Shown: one piece after another, positions 7,733-17,023 of the stretch
Layout of the letters: the number at the start of each line of letters is the position of its first letter
Position numbering within the stretch: position 1 is the first letter of the stretch
DNA from: Metapseudomonas boanensis
GTDB taxonomy: Bacteria; Pseudomonadota; Gammaproteobacteria; Pseudomonadales; Pseudomonadaceae
DNA: 64,000 nt
Direction of reading: 5' to 3'
Assembly (NCBI RefSeq): GCF_018704125.1
Contig: NZ_JAGTIS010000004.1
Location: 248,001 to 312,000, forward strand
Notes under the pieces: generated by a model
What the model saw: only the letters and a program-made list of their open reading frames with translations
Database searches by the model: none
What the model was told of the DNA's origin: nothing
Made by a program: the position numbers and the translations under genes

Positions 7733-10063
7733 GTGCGCCCATCCAGCCGCTGGCTGCCACCATTCCTATCGCTAGCAAGCCTTGGCGTGCTCTTCCTGGT
7801 GATTCCCCTTGCCTGGCGCTATGCGCTTGGCTGGTCCGATCACTTTGGCTACCTGTCCGACCTTGTCGTGGGTAGCTTCCTGATCGCCCTGATCTACGGT
7901 CGCCCGTGGTGGCTGGGGCTGCCCGTGATGGTGGCGTGGAGCCTGATGACCCTGGGTAACGTCGAGCTGGTAGGTGCCGTCGGGCGTATGCCTGAGCCCA
8001 GCGACCTGACCTATCTGCTCGATCCGCAGTTCGTCAGCAACTCCACCCAAGGCGGTGGCGTAGGCCATCCGAAGCTGGCCATCGCCTTGGCCATCAGCGT
8101 TCTTGCCTGCCTCATCTGCTGGCGACGCTCGATAAAACCGCTGCCGCGCTATTGGTTCGGTGTACCAGCCGCCCTGCTGGCCGGGCATGTATTCCTGCAA
8201 TACAGCCAGCCGAGCGACGCCGACCAGTGGCAGCAGTTCAACCTGCCGCACAAGCTCCTGGCCAGCGTCGCCAGCACGGGGCAACTGGCATTCGAAGACT
8301 GGCTGGACGGCGATCAGCCGGATACCCCGCCAGACATCAGCGGCCTTGCCCGCCTGGACCTCGACGGTATGCCACTCCTGCCCGGGCCGGGGCAGGCACG
8401 CAACGTATTGGTGATCACGCTCGAAGGCATTCCCGGCGCCTACCTGGCTGCCAACCGCGCAGCCATCAACAGCAGCTACGACGTCGCCATGATGCCCAAA
8501 CTCAGCCAATGGGCAGAGCGCGCCATGACCACGCCGGACTACGTGCTGCATAGCCACCAGACCATCCGCGGTCTGTATGCCATGCTCTGCGGTGACTACA
8601 GCAAGCTCGACTCGGGCACACCGAAGGGCCTCGAATTGCTGAACAACCCGGCTCGCGCCAAAGCCTGCCTGCCCGCGCAAATGCGCCAGCACGGGTTCAG
8701 CACGCACTTCCTGCAGGGCGCTGGGCTGCGCTTCATGGCCAAGGACAAGATCATGCCGCAGATGGGCTTCGACAAGACCCTGGGGCGCGACTGGTTCCCT
8801 AACAAGGCCTATCTGGAGTTCCCCTGGGGCATGGATGACAAGGCGTTCTTCGAGGGCGCGCTCACTTATGTGAAGCGACTGCGCCAGCAGAAGAAACCCT
8901 GGATGCTGACGCTGCTGACGGTTGGGACCCACCAGCCCTACTCCGCCCCGGCCGACTACCTGGCACGCTACCCGGACGCGAAACAAGCCGCCATTGCCTA
9001 CCTGGACGATGCCGTGGACAGTTTCCTGCAGGGCCTGGAGAAGCAGGGTGTGTTGAAAAACACCCTGGTGATCGTCACCTCGGACGAGTCCCACGGTATC
9101 GACAAGGTGCGCCTTGCCTCGGCCTGGGGCTTCAACCTGGTACTGGCGCCGGAGCAGGCCGCGCTCCCGCCAATCAAGGCCGGTGTCTACGGGCACGTCG
9201 ACCTCGAGGCCTCGATCCTCGACTACTTCGGTTATGAGGTCCCGCAGAACCTTGCTGGCCGCTCGCTCTTCCGTGAGTACGCAAGCGGACGCGAGATCAT
9301 GTCCTACACCAATGGCAAGCTGCGCCACCATGACGGAAAGGACACCTTCACCGAGTGCGACTTCCGCCAGGTATGCCGCCGTTACCAGAGCGAAGGCTTC
9401 ATCGCCGACGAAGCTCGCTACCTCGGCAGTTTCAGCGGCAAGAAAGCCCGTCTGATGGCTCAGCGCGGTGCGCTGCTGGACCAATCGCTGCAGGGCGGAA
9501 TGCTTGGCCAGGAGTACCAGTTCGCCACCCGCGAGCGCATCAAGCTGAAAGAGAAATCCCGGGACGATTGGGCGGACAACCTGATCGGCGCGCAGTATAT
9601 GGAACTGCCGAAGAACAGCCGCACGCACGTGCAGCTGCAGATCCGCGTCCTGCGGATGGCGCGCGAGGGTGCCCAGATGCAGCTGAAAGCCAAGGAATTC
9701 GAGCGCGACGTTGCCCTCGCCATACCCGAGCTGCCCCGACTGGTGCAGGGCAAACCAGTGAAACTCAGCTTCTCGTTCGATAACCCCGAAGCCCGCAAGG
9801 CCTTTTCGTTCCACCTGCTGGCCGAGGGTCGTGGCGTAATCGAGATCAGCGACTTCCGTGTGACCACCGAAGCCTTGCCGCCGCCAAGCGTTGGGACAGG
9901 CGAGCAATTGGCGGAGCAGAAACGCCCACTGAATCCGATCAAGAGCATCTTCGGCATGCTGGCCCGCAAGCAGGGCGGTCGGGCGGACGACCTGGAAAGT
10001 CCCGACGAGGAGCACACCGCAATTCCGGAAGGTAGGGAACTGCGCCTGCCGCAGTACCACTAA
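7733..10063 (+). CDS. Membrane-bound sulfatase-family protein (LtaS/OpgB-like)
   Basis: 776 residues starting at GTG 7733 with CGGGAG upstream. Four to five N-terminal transmembrane helices (about 10-160) precede a periplasmic alkaline-phosphatase-superfamily domain. VLVITLEGIPG holds metal ligands, SHQTIRGLYAMLCGDY the candidate catalytic Thr, and TLVIVTSDESHG the distal metal site. The family transfers phosphoglycerol or phosphoethanolamine groups to glycans or lipids. About 200 extra C-terminal residues (after about 540) form a domain I do not recognise. The acceptor is unknown. The gene stands alone. Confidence 0.7.
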   Translation: MRPSSRWLPPFLSLASLGVLFLVIPLAWRYALGWSDHFGYLSDLVVGSFLIALIYGRPWWLGLPVMVAWSLMTLGNVELVGAVGRMPEPSDLTYLLDPQFVSNSTQGGGVGHPKLAIALAISVLACLICWRRSIKPLPRYWFGVPAALLAGHVFLQYSQPSDADQWQQFNLPHKLLASVASTGQLAFEDWLDGDQPDTPPDISGLARLDLDGMPLLPGPGQARNVLVITLEGIPGAYLAANRAAINSSYDVAMMPKLSQWAERAMTTPDYVLHSHQTIRGLYAMLCGDYSKLDSGTPKGLELLNNPARAKACLPAQMRQHGFSTHFLQGAGLRFMAKDKIMPQMGFDKTLGRDWFPNKAYLEFPWGMDDKAFFEGALTYVKRLRQQKKPWMLTLLTVGTHQPYSAPADYLARYPDAKQAAIAYLDDAVDSFLQGLEKQGVLKNTLVIVTSDESHGIDKVRLASAWGFNLVLAPEQAALPPIKAGVYGHVDLEASILDYFGYEVPQNLAGRSLFREYASGREIMSYTNGKLRHHDGKDTFTECDFRQVCRRYQSEGFIADEARYLGSFSGKKARLMAQRGALLDQSLQGGMLGQEYQFATRERIKLKEKSRDDWADNLIGAQYMELPKNSRTHVQLQIRVLRMAREGAQMQLKAKEFERDVALAIPELPRLVQGKPVKLSFSFDNPEARKAFSFHLLAEGRGVIEISDFRVTTEALPPPSVGTGEQLAEQKRPLNPIKSIFGMLARKQGGRADDLESPDEEHTAIPEGRELRLPQYH

Positions 10064-10068
10064 TCACC

Positions 10069-10101
10069 GTGCCACCCACGCTATCGACGCGCGGGTGGCA
10101 C
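10069..10101. terminator. Bidirectional hairpin between convergent genes
   Basis: GTGCCACCC (10069-10077) pairs with GGGTGGCAC (10093-10101) between the stops of the sulfatase and the phospholipase-like gene. There is no long T-run on either side. Confidence 0.5.
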
Positions 10102-10108
10102 CATCCGC

Positions 10109-11407
10109 TCAGGGCAGCACCGCTCTCACAACATTGCGAGTGTGCGCACCGAAGTGCTGGAGGAGGCGCACCAGTGCTTCATCCAGGCGAGAGTCGCGCG
10201 ATGCTGGCCGCAAATGATTGCCCTGGCTGAAGCTCATTGAGGGGCGGTTCGCGCTTTCCAACCATTCGCCCAGGCGCTGGTCAAGGTCATCAGCCCCTTT
10301 CGAAGCCTCCAGGGAAACCGCCCAGCGCAGGTAGCGACGGTCGTCGTAGGCAGGGTAATCACCATCACGCGACTGGTCGGCATAGGCGCGCATCAGCGGG
10401 CTCTCTGTGTTGCCATCACGCAGCAATTGGCGGAGTTCTTCCACCTGGTACTTCTCGAGCTCGGTGTGCCGCTTGGCGACCTGAGCCATGACCGCTTGCC
10501 GTTCGTGATCCAGGCCCACCACATCCTTCAGAGCTGCCCAGAGCAAGCGCGTGTCACTGTGCCCCGGCAGTGCCTTGGCATGGTAAGGCTGGGTGAGGTC
10601 CTGAACGTAGTGCAGCCCCCAGCCAAGGAAACGATAGCCCCAATAGGGATGACCACTTTCAAAGGCAAACCGGGCCAGACCGATGTACTGGAAAACGCGC
10701 ATTTCAGGGTAGGTTCGTGCCAGGAATGGCGCACCACGATAGACCAGTTCTGACTCGTGGTAGTAACCCATGTGGAAAGGAGCCTGGGAGGAATACTCGT
10801 AACGCGAGTCACCGAACGGCTGTGGGCCGAAATTGTATCGGGCACCCGCCTCCCCCGGGTTGTCACTGAACAAGTTGATATCGTGGCCGTAATCAGGCTC
10901 ATCCGAGGCACTAGCCAGCACCGCCAGTGCCGGTAATCGTTCGCCGGGCTCGACACGGTAGAAATGCCAGGCAGCCCAGAGGTTAGGCTTGCTGAACACC
11001 ATGACTTCGGAGGCATCCAGCGGCGCCCGGCCCTGCCAGTCCATTCCCGGCAGCGCCTGAACGAAATACGCGAGCCTGGTTTCCGGGTTCGCCCGCAGCG
11101 CCATGAGGAATGCTCGACGCCGGTCGCCACGGTGCAGCGGCAGCCAATGCAGTTCATCGGGCCGAGCCGGGTAGCCTGGATAGGTCTCGCGCATGAATGC
11201 TTCTTGCTCATCCAGCAGCTGCTCCAACGCCACCCCCTCCTCCTCGAGAAAGGATTCCAGCGTCTCGACCTCAACCTGCGGAGCATCCTTGATCGACACC
11301 AGCTCGGCGAGTGCCAGGGCTGTTCCCAGAGCATGGTTGGACCAGGCGAGCGCAGCGACCGGCAAACCGGCCAGGCTCAAGCCAAGGATGAATAGCAGGT
11401 GCTTCAT
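10109..11407 (-). CDS. Secreted zinc-dependent phospholipase C / P1-nuclease-like protein
   Basis: 432 residues from ATG 11407. A Sec signal peptide ends VAALA, so the mature protein would begin WSNHALG. In the phospholipase C/S1-P1 nuclease superfamily an N-terminal Trp of the mature enzyme binds zinc, and here cleavage exposes exactly such a residue. A later segment GLHYVQDLTQPYHAKALPGHSDT supplies the HxxxDxxxPxH zinc motif. The rest is helical, as the fold requires. The substrate (phospholipid or nucleic acid) is not determined. Confidence 0.65.
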   Translation of the reverse strand: MKHLLFILGLSLAGLPVAALAWSNHALGTALALAELVSIKDAPQVEVETLESFLEEEGVALEQLLDEQEAFMRETYPGYPARPDELHWLPLHRGDRRRAFLMALRANPETRLAYFVQALPGMDWQGRAPLDASEVMVFSKPNLWAAWHFYRVEPGERLPALAVLASASDEPDYGHDINLFSDNPGEAGARYNFGPQPFGDSRYEYSSQAPFHMGYYHESELVYRGAPFLARTYPEMRVFQYIGLARFAFESGHPYWGYRFLGWGLHYVQDLTQPYHAKALPGHSDTRLLWAALKDVVGLDHERQAVMAQVAKRHTELEKYQVEELRQLLRDGNTESPLMRAYADQSRDGDYPAYDDRRYLRWAVSLEASKGADDLDQRLGEWLESANRPSMSFSQGNHLRPASRDSRLDEALVRLLQHFGAHTRNVVRAVLP

Positions 11408-11597
11408 CGACCACTCCACTCAAGGTTCGGACAAGGCCGGCAGGCTACCAGCCGGGGCTGACATCTCCACTGTCCAGCCAGGACAGGCGGACTCACCAAT
11501 CGAGCCGTCACAGTTGCCTTTAGTGCAAGCGCCAATGAGCCCCAGCTGAGGAGCGGTGCAGATCGCCCGATCAATGCAACCTGGGCAAGAACGCAAG

Positions 11598-11620
11598 CCC
11601 CACTCCTGCCGGGAGTGGGG
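11598..11620. terminator. GC-rich hairpin in the intergenic region
   Basis: CCCCACTCC (11598-11606) pairs with GGAGTGGGG (11612-11620) around five bases in the 291-bp gap between two minus-strand genes. No strong T-run follows; it may be a second-line terminator or a mobile hairpin repeat. Confidence 0.35.
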
Positions 11621-11670
11621 TTGGTGTACGGGATGATGGGCTGTCGTGTGATAGCCCTGAGAGAACAGAC

Positions 11671-11691
11671 GGCCGCCCACTGGGGGCGGCC
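11671..11691 (-). terminator. Intrinsic terminator after pchP
   Basis: GGCCGCCC and GGGCGGCC pair around five bases, seven bases beyond the pchP stop, followed in the minus-strand transcript by a U-containing stretch. Confidence 0.6.
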
Positions 11692-11698
11692 CTTGGGT

Positions 11699-12757
11699 TC
11701 ACTGGATGTCTTCGGGGGTCACCACCACCCAGTTCTTGTCGGCCGTCACCGGCAGACCCAGCTTGGCCTGGGCCTCGGCATTATCCTTCTGCATGCCGCT
11801 GATCTGGTCCATGTACTTGGGCTTGCGGTTGATCCAGAGGTTGATACCGCCTTTGCCGACGTCGGTACCGTGGAACATCATGTAGCCGTCGCTGATGGGC
11901 GTATCGCCTGCTACCAGGATGGGCTTCTTCCACTGATCGATGTAGGTGAGGACGGCAGCGTGCTTGCCCGACATCCAGGTCGCCGGGGTCCAGAGGTAGG
12001 GCGTCAGTTCAAGGCCCAAGTTGGCCTGGGGGTCATATTTGCCTTCTTCGATCTGCTTGCGACTGGTCGTCACTGCGCCGGTCTTGCGGTCCTTGAGCAA
12101 AGTAGTCACACCAATCACGTTCTCCGGTTTGACGTTGTAACCGTACTTCGGATCAGAGGCGACCATGCGTACCAGCTCCTCCAGCGCGGCAGTCATGATG
12201 TAGACCTCGATGCCGTTCTCACTGAGCTTGTTCATCAACTCCTTCTGCCCACTGAACACCTTCGGCGGGTTGATCTCGATGGTCTTGACCTTATCGCCTT
12301 CGTAATAAGTGCTGGGCACAGGCTTGCCATAGGCCATCAGCTCGTCAACGTAGCCCTTGAGCTCGCGCAGGGTGAAGCCGGAGAAGACCTGGGCAACCCA
12401 GGGATAGCAGATCAGGTCATCGATCTCGCAGAGCCGGAAGTAATAGCTGTTGAGGCTTTCCTTGTGCCCATTCACATCCTTGAAGGGAATCAGCTTCAGC
12501 GAAGGGTCGAGCTTCTCGCGGGTCAGCACCCCCTTCATCTCCAGAAAGGGCAGCAATGACTCCTCGAGGTCATAGCGGTAACTGGTGTTGTCCATGTCGA
12601 AAACCGCAAAGTTGCCTTGGTTGGCATGCTTGGCGATCATCGCGTCGAGTTGCTTGGCGGCCGGTTCCGGCCAGTGCTTCAGTTCGGTCGCGGCCTGGGC
12701 GGCTCCTATCATTCCCAGGCACAGCACAGCCGACATCAGTGTCTTGGCGATCTTCAT
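11699..12757 (-). CDS. pchP: Periplasmic phosphorylcholine phosphatase
   Basis: 352 residues with a signal peptide ending AQA. The HAD nucleophile motif [24 protein letters not shown] (about 50-74), the motif II region [12 protein letters not shown] and the motif IV region [15 protein letters not shown] are present. The sequence matches the Pseudomonas PchP family, which hydrolyses phosphorylcholine released by phospholipase C during choline scavenging. The gene just downstream (10109-11407) is phospholipase-C-like, which fits this context, although a 291-bp gap with a terminator separates them. Confidence 0.85.
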   Translation of the reverse strand: MKIAKTLMSAVLCLGMIGAAQAATELKHWPEPAAKQLDAMIAKHANQGNFAVFDMDNTSYRYDLEESLLPFLEMKGVLTREKLDPSLKLIPFKDVNGHKESLNSYYFRLCEIDDLICYPWVAQVFSGFTLRELKGYVDELMAYGKPVPSTYYEGDKVKTIEINPPKVFSGQKELMNKLSENGIEVYIMTAALEELVRMVASDPKYGYNVKPENVIGVTTLLKDRKTGAVTTSRKQIEEGKYDPQANLGLELTPYLWTPATWMSGKHAAVLTYIDQWKKPILVAGDTPISDGYMMFHGTDVGKGGINLWINRKPKYMDQISGMQKDNAEAQAKLGLPVTADKNWVVVTPEDIQ

Positions 12758-12983
12758 CTTCTTGTTCCTTTAGGGTGTGAATGCATCCAAGGAAGCTCGC
12801 GACTCCAGCTTCGCCGCCGACCCTAGCAAAGGCCCTGCCCGCCATCGCCACCAATACGACCTCCGCCATTCTCTCTGCGCCATCTACCCCGTTGTGTAAT
12901 CAGCCGGGTAAATAGCTCGCGATTCAGCCCATTGCGGGGTCAAGGCACTAGACTCATTCGCTTACCTGCCCAGGAGAAGCGCC

Positions 12984-13961
12984 ATGCTCAAAGCCGAATA
13001 CAGGACCCGCGGTCCGGTGCCGCAAGATGTGATCGAAGCCGTCGAGTTCCAACTGCCGCCGCTCAGCGCAGGTCAGGTTCTAGTGAAAGTGCTGGCCGCG
13101 CCAATCAACCCTTCGGATGTGCTGACCTTGACCGGCGAGTACGGCATGTTGCCGCCGCTGCCAGCCATTGGCGGCAATGAGGGCGTGGGCGAGGTCGTCG
13201 AAGCCTCTTCTGACGTGGCCCAGTTCAAACCCGGCCAGACCGTGCTGCTCCCCGTTGGCTGCGGTACCTGGCGCACGCACCTGATCGCCGAGGCCAAGCA
13301 GCTCGTCCCACTGCCCAGCGCTGATCCGCAGCAACTGGCGATGCTGAGCGTCAACCCGCCCACTGCTTACCTGATGCTGCGCGATTTCGTCGATCTGCAG
13401 CCGGGCGACTGGGTGATCCAGAACGCCGCCAACTCCGGCGTCGGCAGCTACCTGATCCAGCTGGCAAAAATCCGTGGCCTGAAAACCGTCAATGTGGTCC
13501 GGCGCGAATCCGCCGTGGCCGCCATACAAGCCGAAGGAGGCGACGTGGTGCTGGTGGATGGCCCGGACCTGCCAAAACGCGCCCGCGAAGCCACGGGTGG
13601 CGCAGCCATCAAGCTCGGCATCGACGCCGTGGGCGGTGCCTCGACCGACCACCTCGCCGCCAGCCTGGCGGAGGGTGGCGTGCTGGTGAACTACGGACGC
13701 ATGAGCGGCGAGCCCTGCCAGGTGAACGCAGCTTCCTTCGTCTTCCGCGATGTCACCCTCAAGGGCTTCTGGCTGGCCCGCTGGTTCCGTCAGGCGACGC
13801 CACAGCAGCAGATGCAGCTCTTCGGTGAGCTGATCCAACTGATCGCCAGCGGAAAGTTGAAGGCCCGCATCGCGGCCACCTACAACATCAGCCAGATCAA
13901 AGAAGCCATCGCCGCTGCGGCCAGTGGCGAGCGCGATGGGAAGATCGTGCTGGTGCCGTGA
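12984..13961 (+). CDS. Zinc-independent medium-chain reductase (MECR/quinone-oxidoreductase type)
   Basis: 325 residues with an N-terminal GroES-like fold and a Rossmann domain carrying the nucleotide motif NAANSGVGSYLIQLAKIRG (about 152-170). APINPSDVLTLTGEYG and IGGNEGVGEV are typical of 2-enoyl thioester reductases (Etr1/MECR) and related quinone reductases. The Cys ligands of zinc alcohol dehydrogenases are absent. It probably reduces enoyl-thioesters or quinones with NADPH. Preceded by AGGAGAAG. Confidence 0.7.
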   Translation: MLKAEYRTRGPVPQDVIEAVEFQLPPLSAGQVLVKVLAAPINPSDVLTLTGEYGMLPPLPAIGGNEGVGEVVEASSDVAQFKPGQTVLLPVGCGTWRTHLIAEAKQLVPLPSADPQQLAMLSVNPPTAYLMLRDFVDLQPGDWVIQNAANSGVGSYLIQLAKIRGLKTVNVVRRESAVAAIQAEGGDVVLVDGPDLPKRAREATGGAAIKLGIDAVGGASTDHLAASLAEGGVLVNYGRMSGEPCQVNAASFVFRDVTLKGFWLARWFRQATPQQQMQLFGELIQLIASGKLKARIAATYNISQIKEAIAAAASGERDGKIVLVP

Positions 13962-13978
13962 AAGGAGGCGTCCCCGCT

Positions 13979-14022
13979 CTGTAGGAGTGATTTCGTTCGC
14001 GAAGGCAGGCCAGCGGCCTGCC
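13979..14022. repeat. REP-type element with hairpin
   Basis: TGTAGGAGTGATTTCGTTCG is close to the common Pseudomonas REP core. It is followed by a perfect hairpin, GGCAGGCC/GGCCTGCC with a 3-base loop (14004-14022). It sits between convergent genes and may terminate both. Confidence 0.6.
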
Positions 14023-14058
14023 CAGTCGCCCTCACCCAAAGCACCGCTCCCCGTAGAA

Positions 14059-14568
14059 TCAGCCGAACAGCCAGTAGCCCAGCACGGATAGATGGACGGC
14101 CACGATCAGCCAGAACTTGAGTTGATATGAGAGCTTGCGGTTCTTGTGGCGGATGAGGCGTTGCGCCAATAGACCGCCGGGCCAACCGCCCAGCAGCTCC
14201 AGAAGGTGCAGCCGGGTCTCTGGAGTCCGCTGCTGGCCGGCGATGGCGAATCGCTTGTCCCGCCAGTACGCCACAAAGCACAGCAGGCTCATCAACGCGT
14301 ACGCCAGCAGCAGGAGTTGCACAGCGCCAAAGCCGCTGAGCCAAGGCCCGAGCAACTGTTCAGGCCCCTGCCCCATGAGCTGGACAACGTGGGCGGCGAG
14401 GCCCTGACTTTCAGAAGCGAGCGGCTGCGATGCCTGTAGCGAGGCGCAGCCACGGTCGCTGAACTGCACGACGCCATCTGGCTGCACGCAACGGTAGACC
14501 TCAGCCCGGAGCGCCTCCGAGAAATACCAGGTCCCGGCCGCCAACCCGGCCTTGCGCATCGGCGACAT
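14059..14568 (-). CDS. DUF4124-like/DUF1294 membrane protein
   Basis: 169 residues. An N-terminal YRCVQPDGVVQFSDRGC segment resembles the DUF4124 module usually found on exported proteins. A transmembrane helix (about 85-105) and DUF1294 follow: YWRDKRFAIAGQQRTPE, LHLLELLGGWPGGLLAQRL and RHKNRKLSYQLKFW. DUF1294 is often fused to a cold-shock domain; here the partner is different. No signal peptide is obvious, so topology is uncertain. Function unknown. Confidence 0.6.
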   Translation of the reverse strand: MSPMRKAGLAAGTWYFSEALRAEVYRCVQPDGVVQFSDRGCASLQASQPLASESQGLAAHVVQLMGQGPEQLLGPWLSGFGAVQLLLLAYALMSLLCFVAYWRDKRFAIAGQQRTPETRLHLLELLGGWPGGLLAQRLIRHKNRKLSYQLKFWLIVAVHLSVLGYWLFG

Positions 14569-14584
14569 TCCTCCGCCCGCTCCT

Positions 14585-15925
14585 TTATTCCGCAGCCGGC
14601 TTCTTGCGCTTCAGCGGCGCCAGGCCGTCGCTGCTCACCACCTGCGACTCTCCACGCGGCGCGCGGGAGGCGGCCGGCTTGCGCTTGGGCGCGGCGGACT
14701 TGGCGGACGGCTTCTTGTCGCCCTTCTTGTCGACCTTTTTCTTCTTCACGCCAGCGGCCTTGCCGGAAGCCTTCACCTTCTTCGGACCGCTGTAGCTGCC
14801 CTTGAGCTCCTTGATCACCCGGCGCTCGAAGCTCTGCTTGAGGTAGCGCTCGATGCTGGACATCAGGTTCCAGTCGGTATGGCAGATCAGAGAAATCGCC
14901 AAGCCCTCGCCACCGGCGCGGCCAGTACGGCCGATGCGGTGCACGTAGTCATCGCCAGAACGTGGCATGTCGAAGTTGATCACCAGATCCAGACCATCCA
15001 CGTCAAGGCCGCGCGCGGCGACGTCGGTGGCCACCAGCACCTTCACGCCGCCCTGCTTCAGGCGGTCGATGGCCAGCTTGCGATCCTTCTGATCCTTCTC
15101 GCCATGCAGCACGAAGGCCTTGAAACCACCCGCCACCAGGCGACCGTAAAGTCTGTCCGCCAGGACACGGGTATTGGTGAAGACGATGGCCTTCTGGTAG
15201 GTCTCGTTCTCCAGAAGCCAGTGCACCAGCCGCTCTTTATGGGCCGGATCGTCGGCGGTGATGATCTGCTGGCGGGTGCCCTCGTTGAGCTCGGCAATTG
15301 CATTCAGGCGCAGGTGCAGCGGGTCACGCAGGACGCTGGCGACCATTTCGCGCAGACCCGCTCCGCCTGTTGTAGCGGAGAACAGCAGGGTCTGGGCCCG
15401 ATTGGAACATTCGCCCGCCAGGCGCTGCACGTCCTCGGCGAAACCCATGTCGAGCATGCGGTCCGCCTCGTCCAGTACCAGTACCTCCACCTGTTTCACG
15501 TCCAGGTTGCCAGCGTTGAGGTGCTCCAGCAGACGCCCAGGCGTGCCGATCAGGACATCCGGCACCTTGCGCAGCATGGCCGCTTGCACCTTGAAGTCCT
15601 CGCCACCGGTGATCAGGCCCGACTTGATGAAGGTGAACTGGGAGAAACGCTCCACCTCCTTCAAGGTCTGCTGGGCGAGTTCGCGGGTCGGCAGCAGGAT
15701 CAGCGCGCGAACACGCACGCGCTTCTCGGCATCACCGATCAGGCGATTCAGCAGCGGCAGGACGAAGGCAGCGGTCTTGCCGCTGCCGGTCTGTGCGGTG
15801 ACACGCAGGTCGCGCCCTTCCAGGGCTGGCGGAATGGCCGCCACCTGCACCGGAGTCGGCTCGACAAAGTTCAGTTCGGCAACGGCCTTGAGCAGACGTT
15901 CGTGCAGGGCGAATTGGGCAAACAC
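14585..15925 (-). CDS. DEAD-box ATP-dependent RNA helicase
   Basis: 446 residues from GTG 15925, chosen because GAGGTAG lies seven bases upstream and the protein then begins FAQFALHERLL as in the family. Q-motif PTPVQ, motif I AQTGSGKT, DEAD (VLDEADRMLDMGF), SAT, VATDVAARGLDVDG and HRIGRTGRAG are all intact. A Lys-rich, low-complexity tail (about 375-446) is typical of RhlE/SrmB-type helicases and would bind RNA. A role in ribosome assembly or mRNA turnover is inferred. Confidence 0.85.
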   Translation of the reverse strand: MFAQFALHERLLKAVAELNFVEPTPVQVAAIPPALEGRDLRVTAQTGSGKTAAFVLPLLNRLIGDAEKRVRVRALILLPTRELAQQTLKEVERFSQFTFIKSGLITGGEDFKVQAAMLRKVPDVLIGTPGRLLEHLNAGNLDVKQVEVLVLDEADRMLDMGFAEDVQRLAGECSNRAQTLLFSATTGGAGLREMVASVLRDPLHLRLNAIAELNEGTRQQIITADDPAHKERLVHWLLENETYQKAIVFTNTRVLADRLYGRLVAGGFKAFVLHGEKDQKDRKLAIDRLKQGGVKVLVATDVAARGLDVDGLDLVINFDMPRSGDDYVHRIGRTGRAGGEGLAISLICHTDWNLMSSIERYLKQSFERRVIKELKGSYSGPKKVKASGKAAGVKKKKVDKKGDKKPSAKSAAPKRKPAASRAPRGESQVVSSDGLAPLKRKKPAAE

Positions 15926-16067
15926 AGGACTACCTCGGATCGAAAACATAAATAGCTGCATAGGTTACCCGGTGTCGCGATGGAAAGCCCGATTTCCGCA
16001 CAGAGTGCTGACCTGGCGCAGCTCGAAACTGCGGTTAAGCTAAACGCTTGTCCCGGAGAACAACGCC

Positions 16068-16613
16068 ATGAAGCCGACTTTGATCTACTACGTCGCCGCC
16101 AGCCTGGACGGCTACATTGCCCGCCCGGACGGCAGCGTCGACTGGCTGGAGGCTGTCGAGAACACCGATGAAGACCATGGCTACCAGGCCTTCTACGACA
16201 GTGTCGACGGCTTGCTGATGGGGCGGGCGACCTATGAGTCGGTCCTCGGCTTCGGTGGCGACTGGCCCTACCCTGGCAAGCCCTGCACCGTACTAACCCG
16301 AGCGAAACTACCGCGCAAGGCTCCAGAAGTCCGGATCAGTCATGCCTCGCCGAGCGACGCCCTTGCAGCACTCGCCAGGAAAGACTGCAAGCGCGTCTGG
16401 TTGGTCGGGGGCGGTTCGCTGGCCGGAAGCTGCTACGCTGCCGGCCTGCTCGACGAGTTGGTGGTCAACGTTATCCCACACTTGCTGGGCGCCGGTATTC
16501 CGATGTTCGCAACCGGCCTCGAACGCCGTCTCCAACTCCGCGAGCAACGTAGTTTCAGCACCGGCGTGGTGCAACTGCACTATCAACTCCTCCCCGAAGC
16601 CGAGGTCCCATGA
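16068..16613 (+). CDS. RibD C-terminal-type (dihydrofolate reductase-like) protein
   Basis: 181 residues. YYVAASLDGYIARPDGSVDWLE, LLMGRATYESV and VWLVGGGSLAGSCYAAGLLDEL are the signature stretches of the RibD_C/YyaP reductase family, probably NADPH-dependent. The physiological substrate is not known. Its stop overlaps the start of the Nudix gene by 4 bp, so the two are co-translated. Confidence 0.7.
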   Translation: MKPTLIYYVAASLDGYIARPDGSVDWLEAVENTDEDHGYQAFYDSVDGLLMGRATYESVLGFGGDWPYPGKPCTVLTRAKLPRKAPEVRISHASPSDALAALARKDCKRVWLVGGGSLAGSCYAAGLLDELVVNVIPHLLGAGIPMFATGLERRLQLREQRSFSTGVVQLHYQLLPEAEVP

Positions 16614-17023
16614 CCACCCTGAACATTGCTGCCGCCTGCTTGCTCGACCCGCAAGACCGCCTGTTGCTGGTGCGCAAGCGCGGCACCCAAGCCCTGATGC
16701 TGCCAGGCGGCAAGCGCGAGGCGGGCGAAAGCGCCGTGCAAGCCCTGCTTCGCGAACTCTGGGAAGAATTGCAGTTGCGCCTGGATGCAGCGGCGCTGCA
16801 GCCACTCGGGCAGTTCCGCGCTCCGGCCGCCAACGAAGCTGGCACCTGGATCAACGCTGACATTTTCGTTGCTCGCCTGCCCCACCCGGTGGAAGCGGCG
16901 GCGGAACTGGAAGAACTGGCCTGGCTGGCACCCGGCCAAGTCCATCCCAGCAATCTGGCCCCGCTGCTGCGGGACCATGTGTTGGCGGCGTTAAAGCCCT
17001 TGCCGAGCCTGCTTGCGCAGTAA
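16610..17023 (+). CDS. Nudix hydrolase
   Basis: 137 residues with the Nudix box GGKREAGESAVQALLRELWEEL (about 35-56) containing the metal-binding REx2EE core. The family cleaves nucleoside diphosphates linked to other moieties; the substrate cannot be told. Coupled by ATGA to the upstream reductase. Its 3' end overlaps the convergent rarD gene by 33 bp. Confidence 0.75.
   Translation: MTTLNIAAACLLDPQDRLLLVRKRGTQALMLPGGKREAGESAVQALLRELWEELQLRLDAAALQPLGQFRAPAANEAGTWINADIFVARLPHPVEAAAELEELAWLAPGQVHPSNLAPLLRDHVLAALKPLPSLLAQ

Noticed and set aside
7772..10060. 762-codon open frame antisense to the sulfatase gene
   Set aside because: It mirrors the sense gene almost exactly, lacks a ribosome site or domain, and is explained by GC-rich third positions.
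13080..14039. 319-codon antisense frame over the enoyl reductase
   Set aside because: Shadow of a well-supported gene, extends into a REP element.
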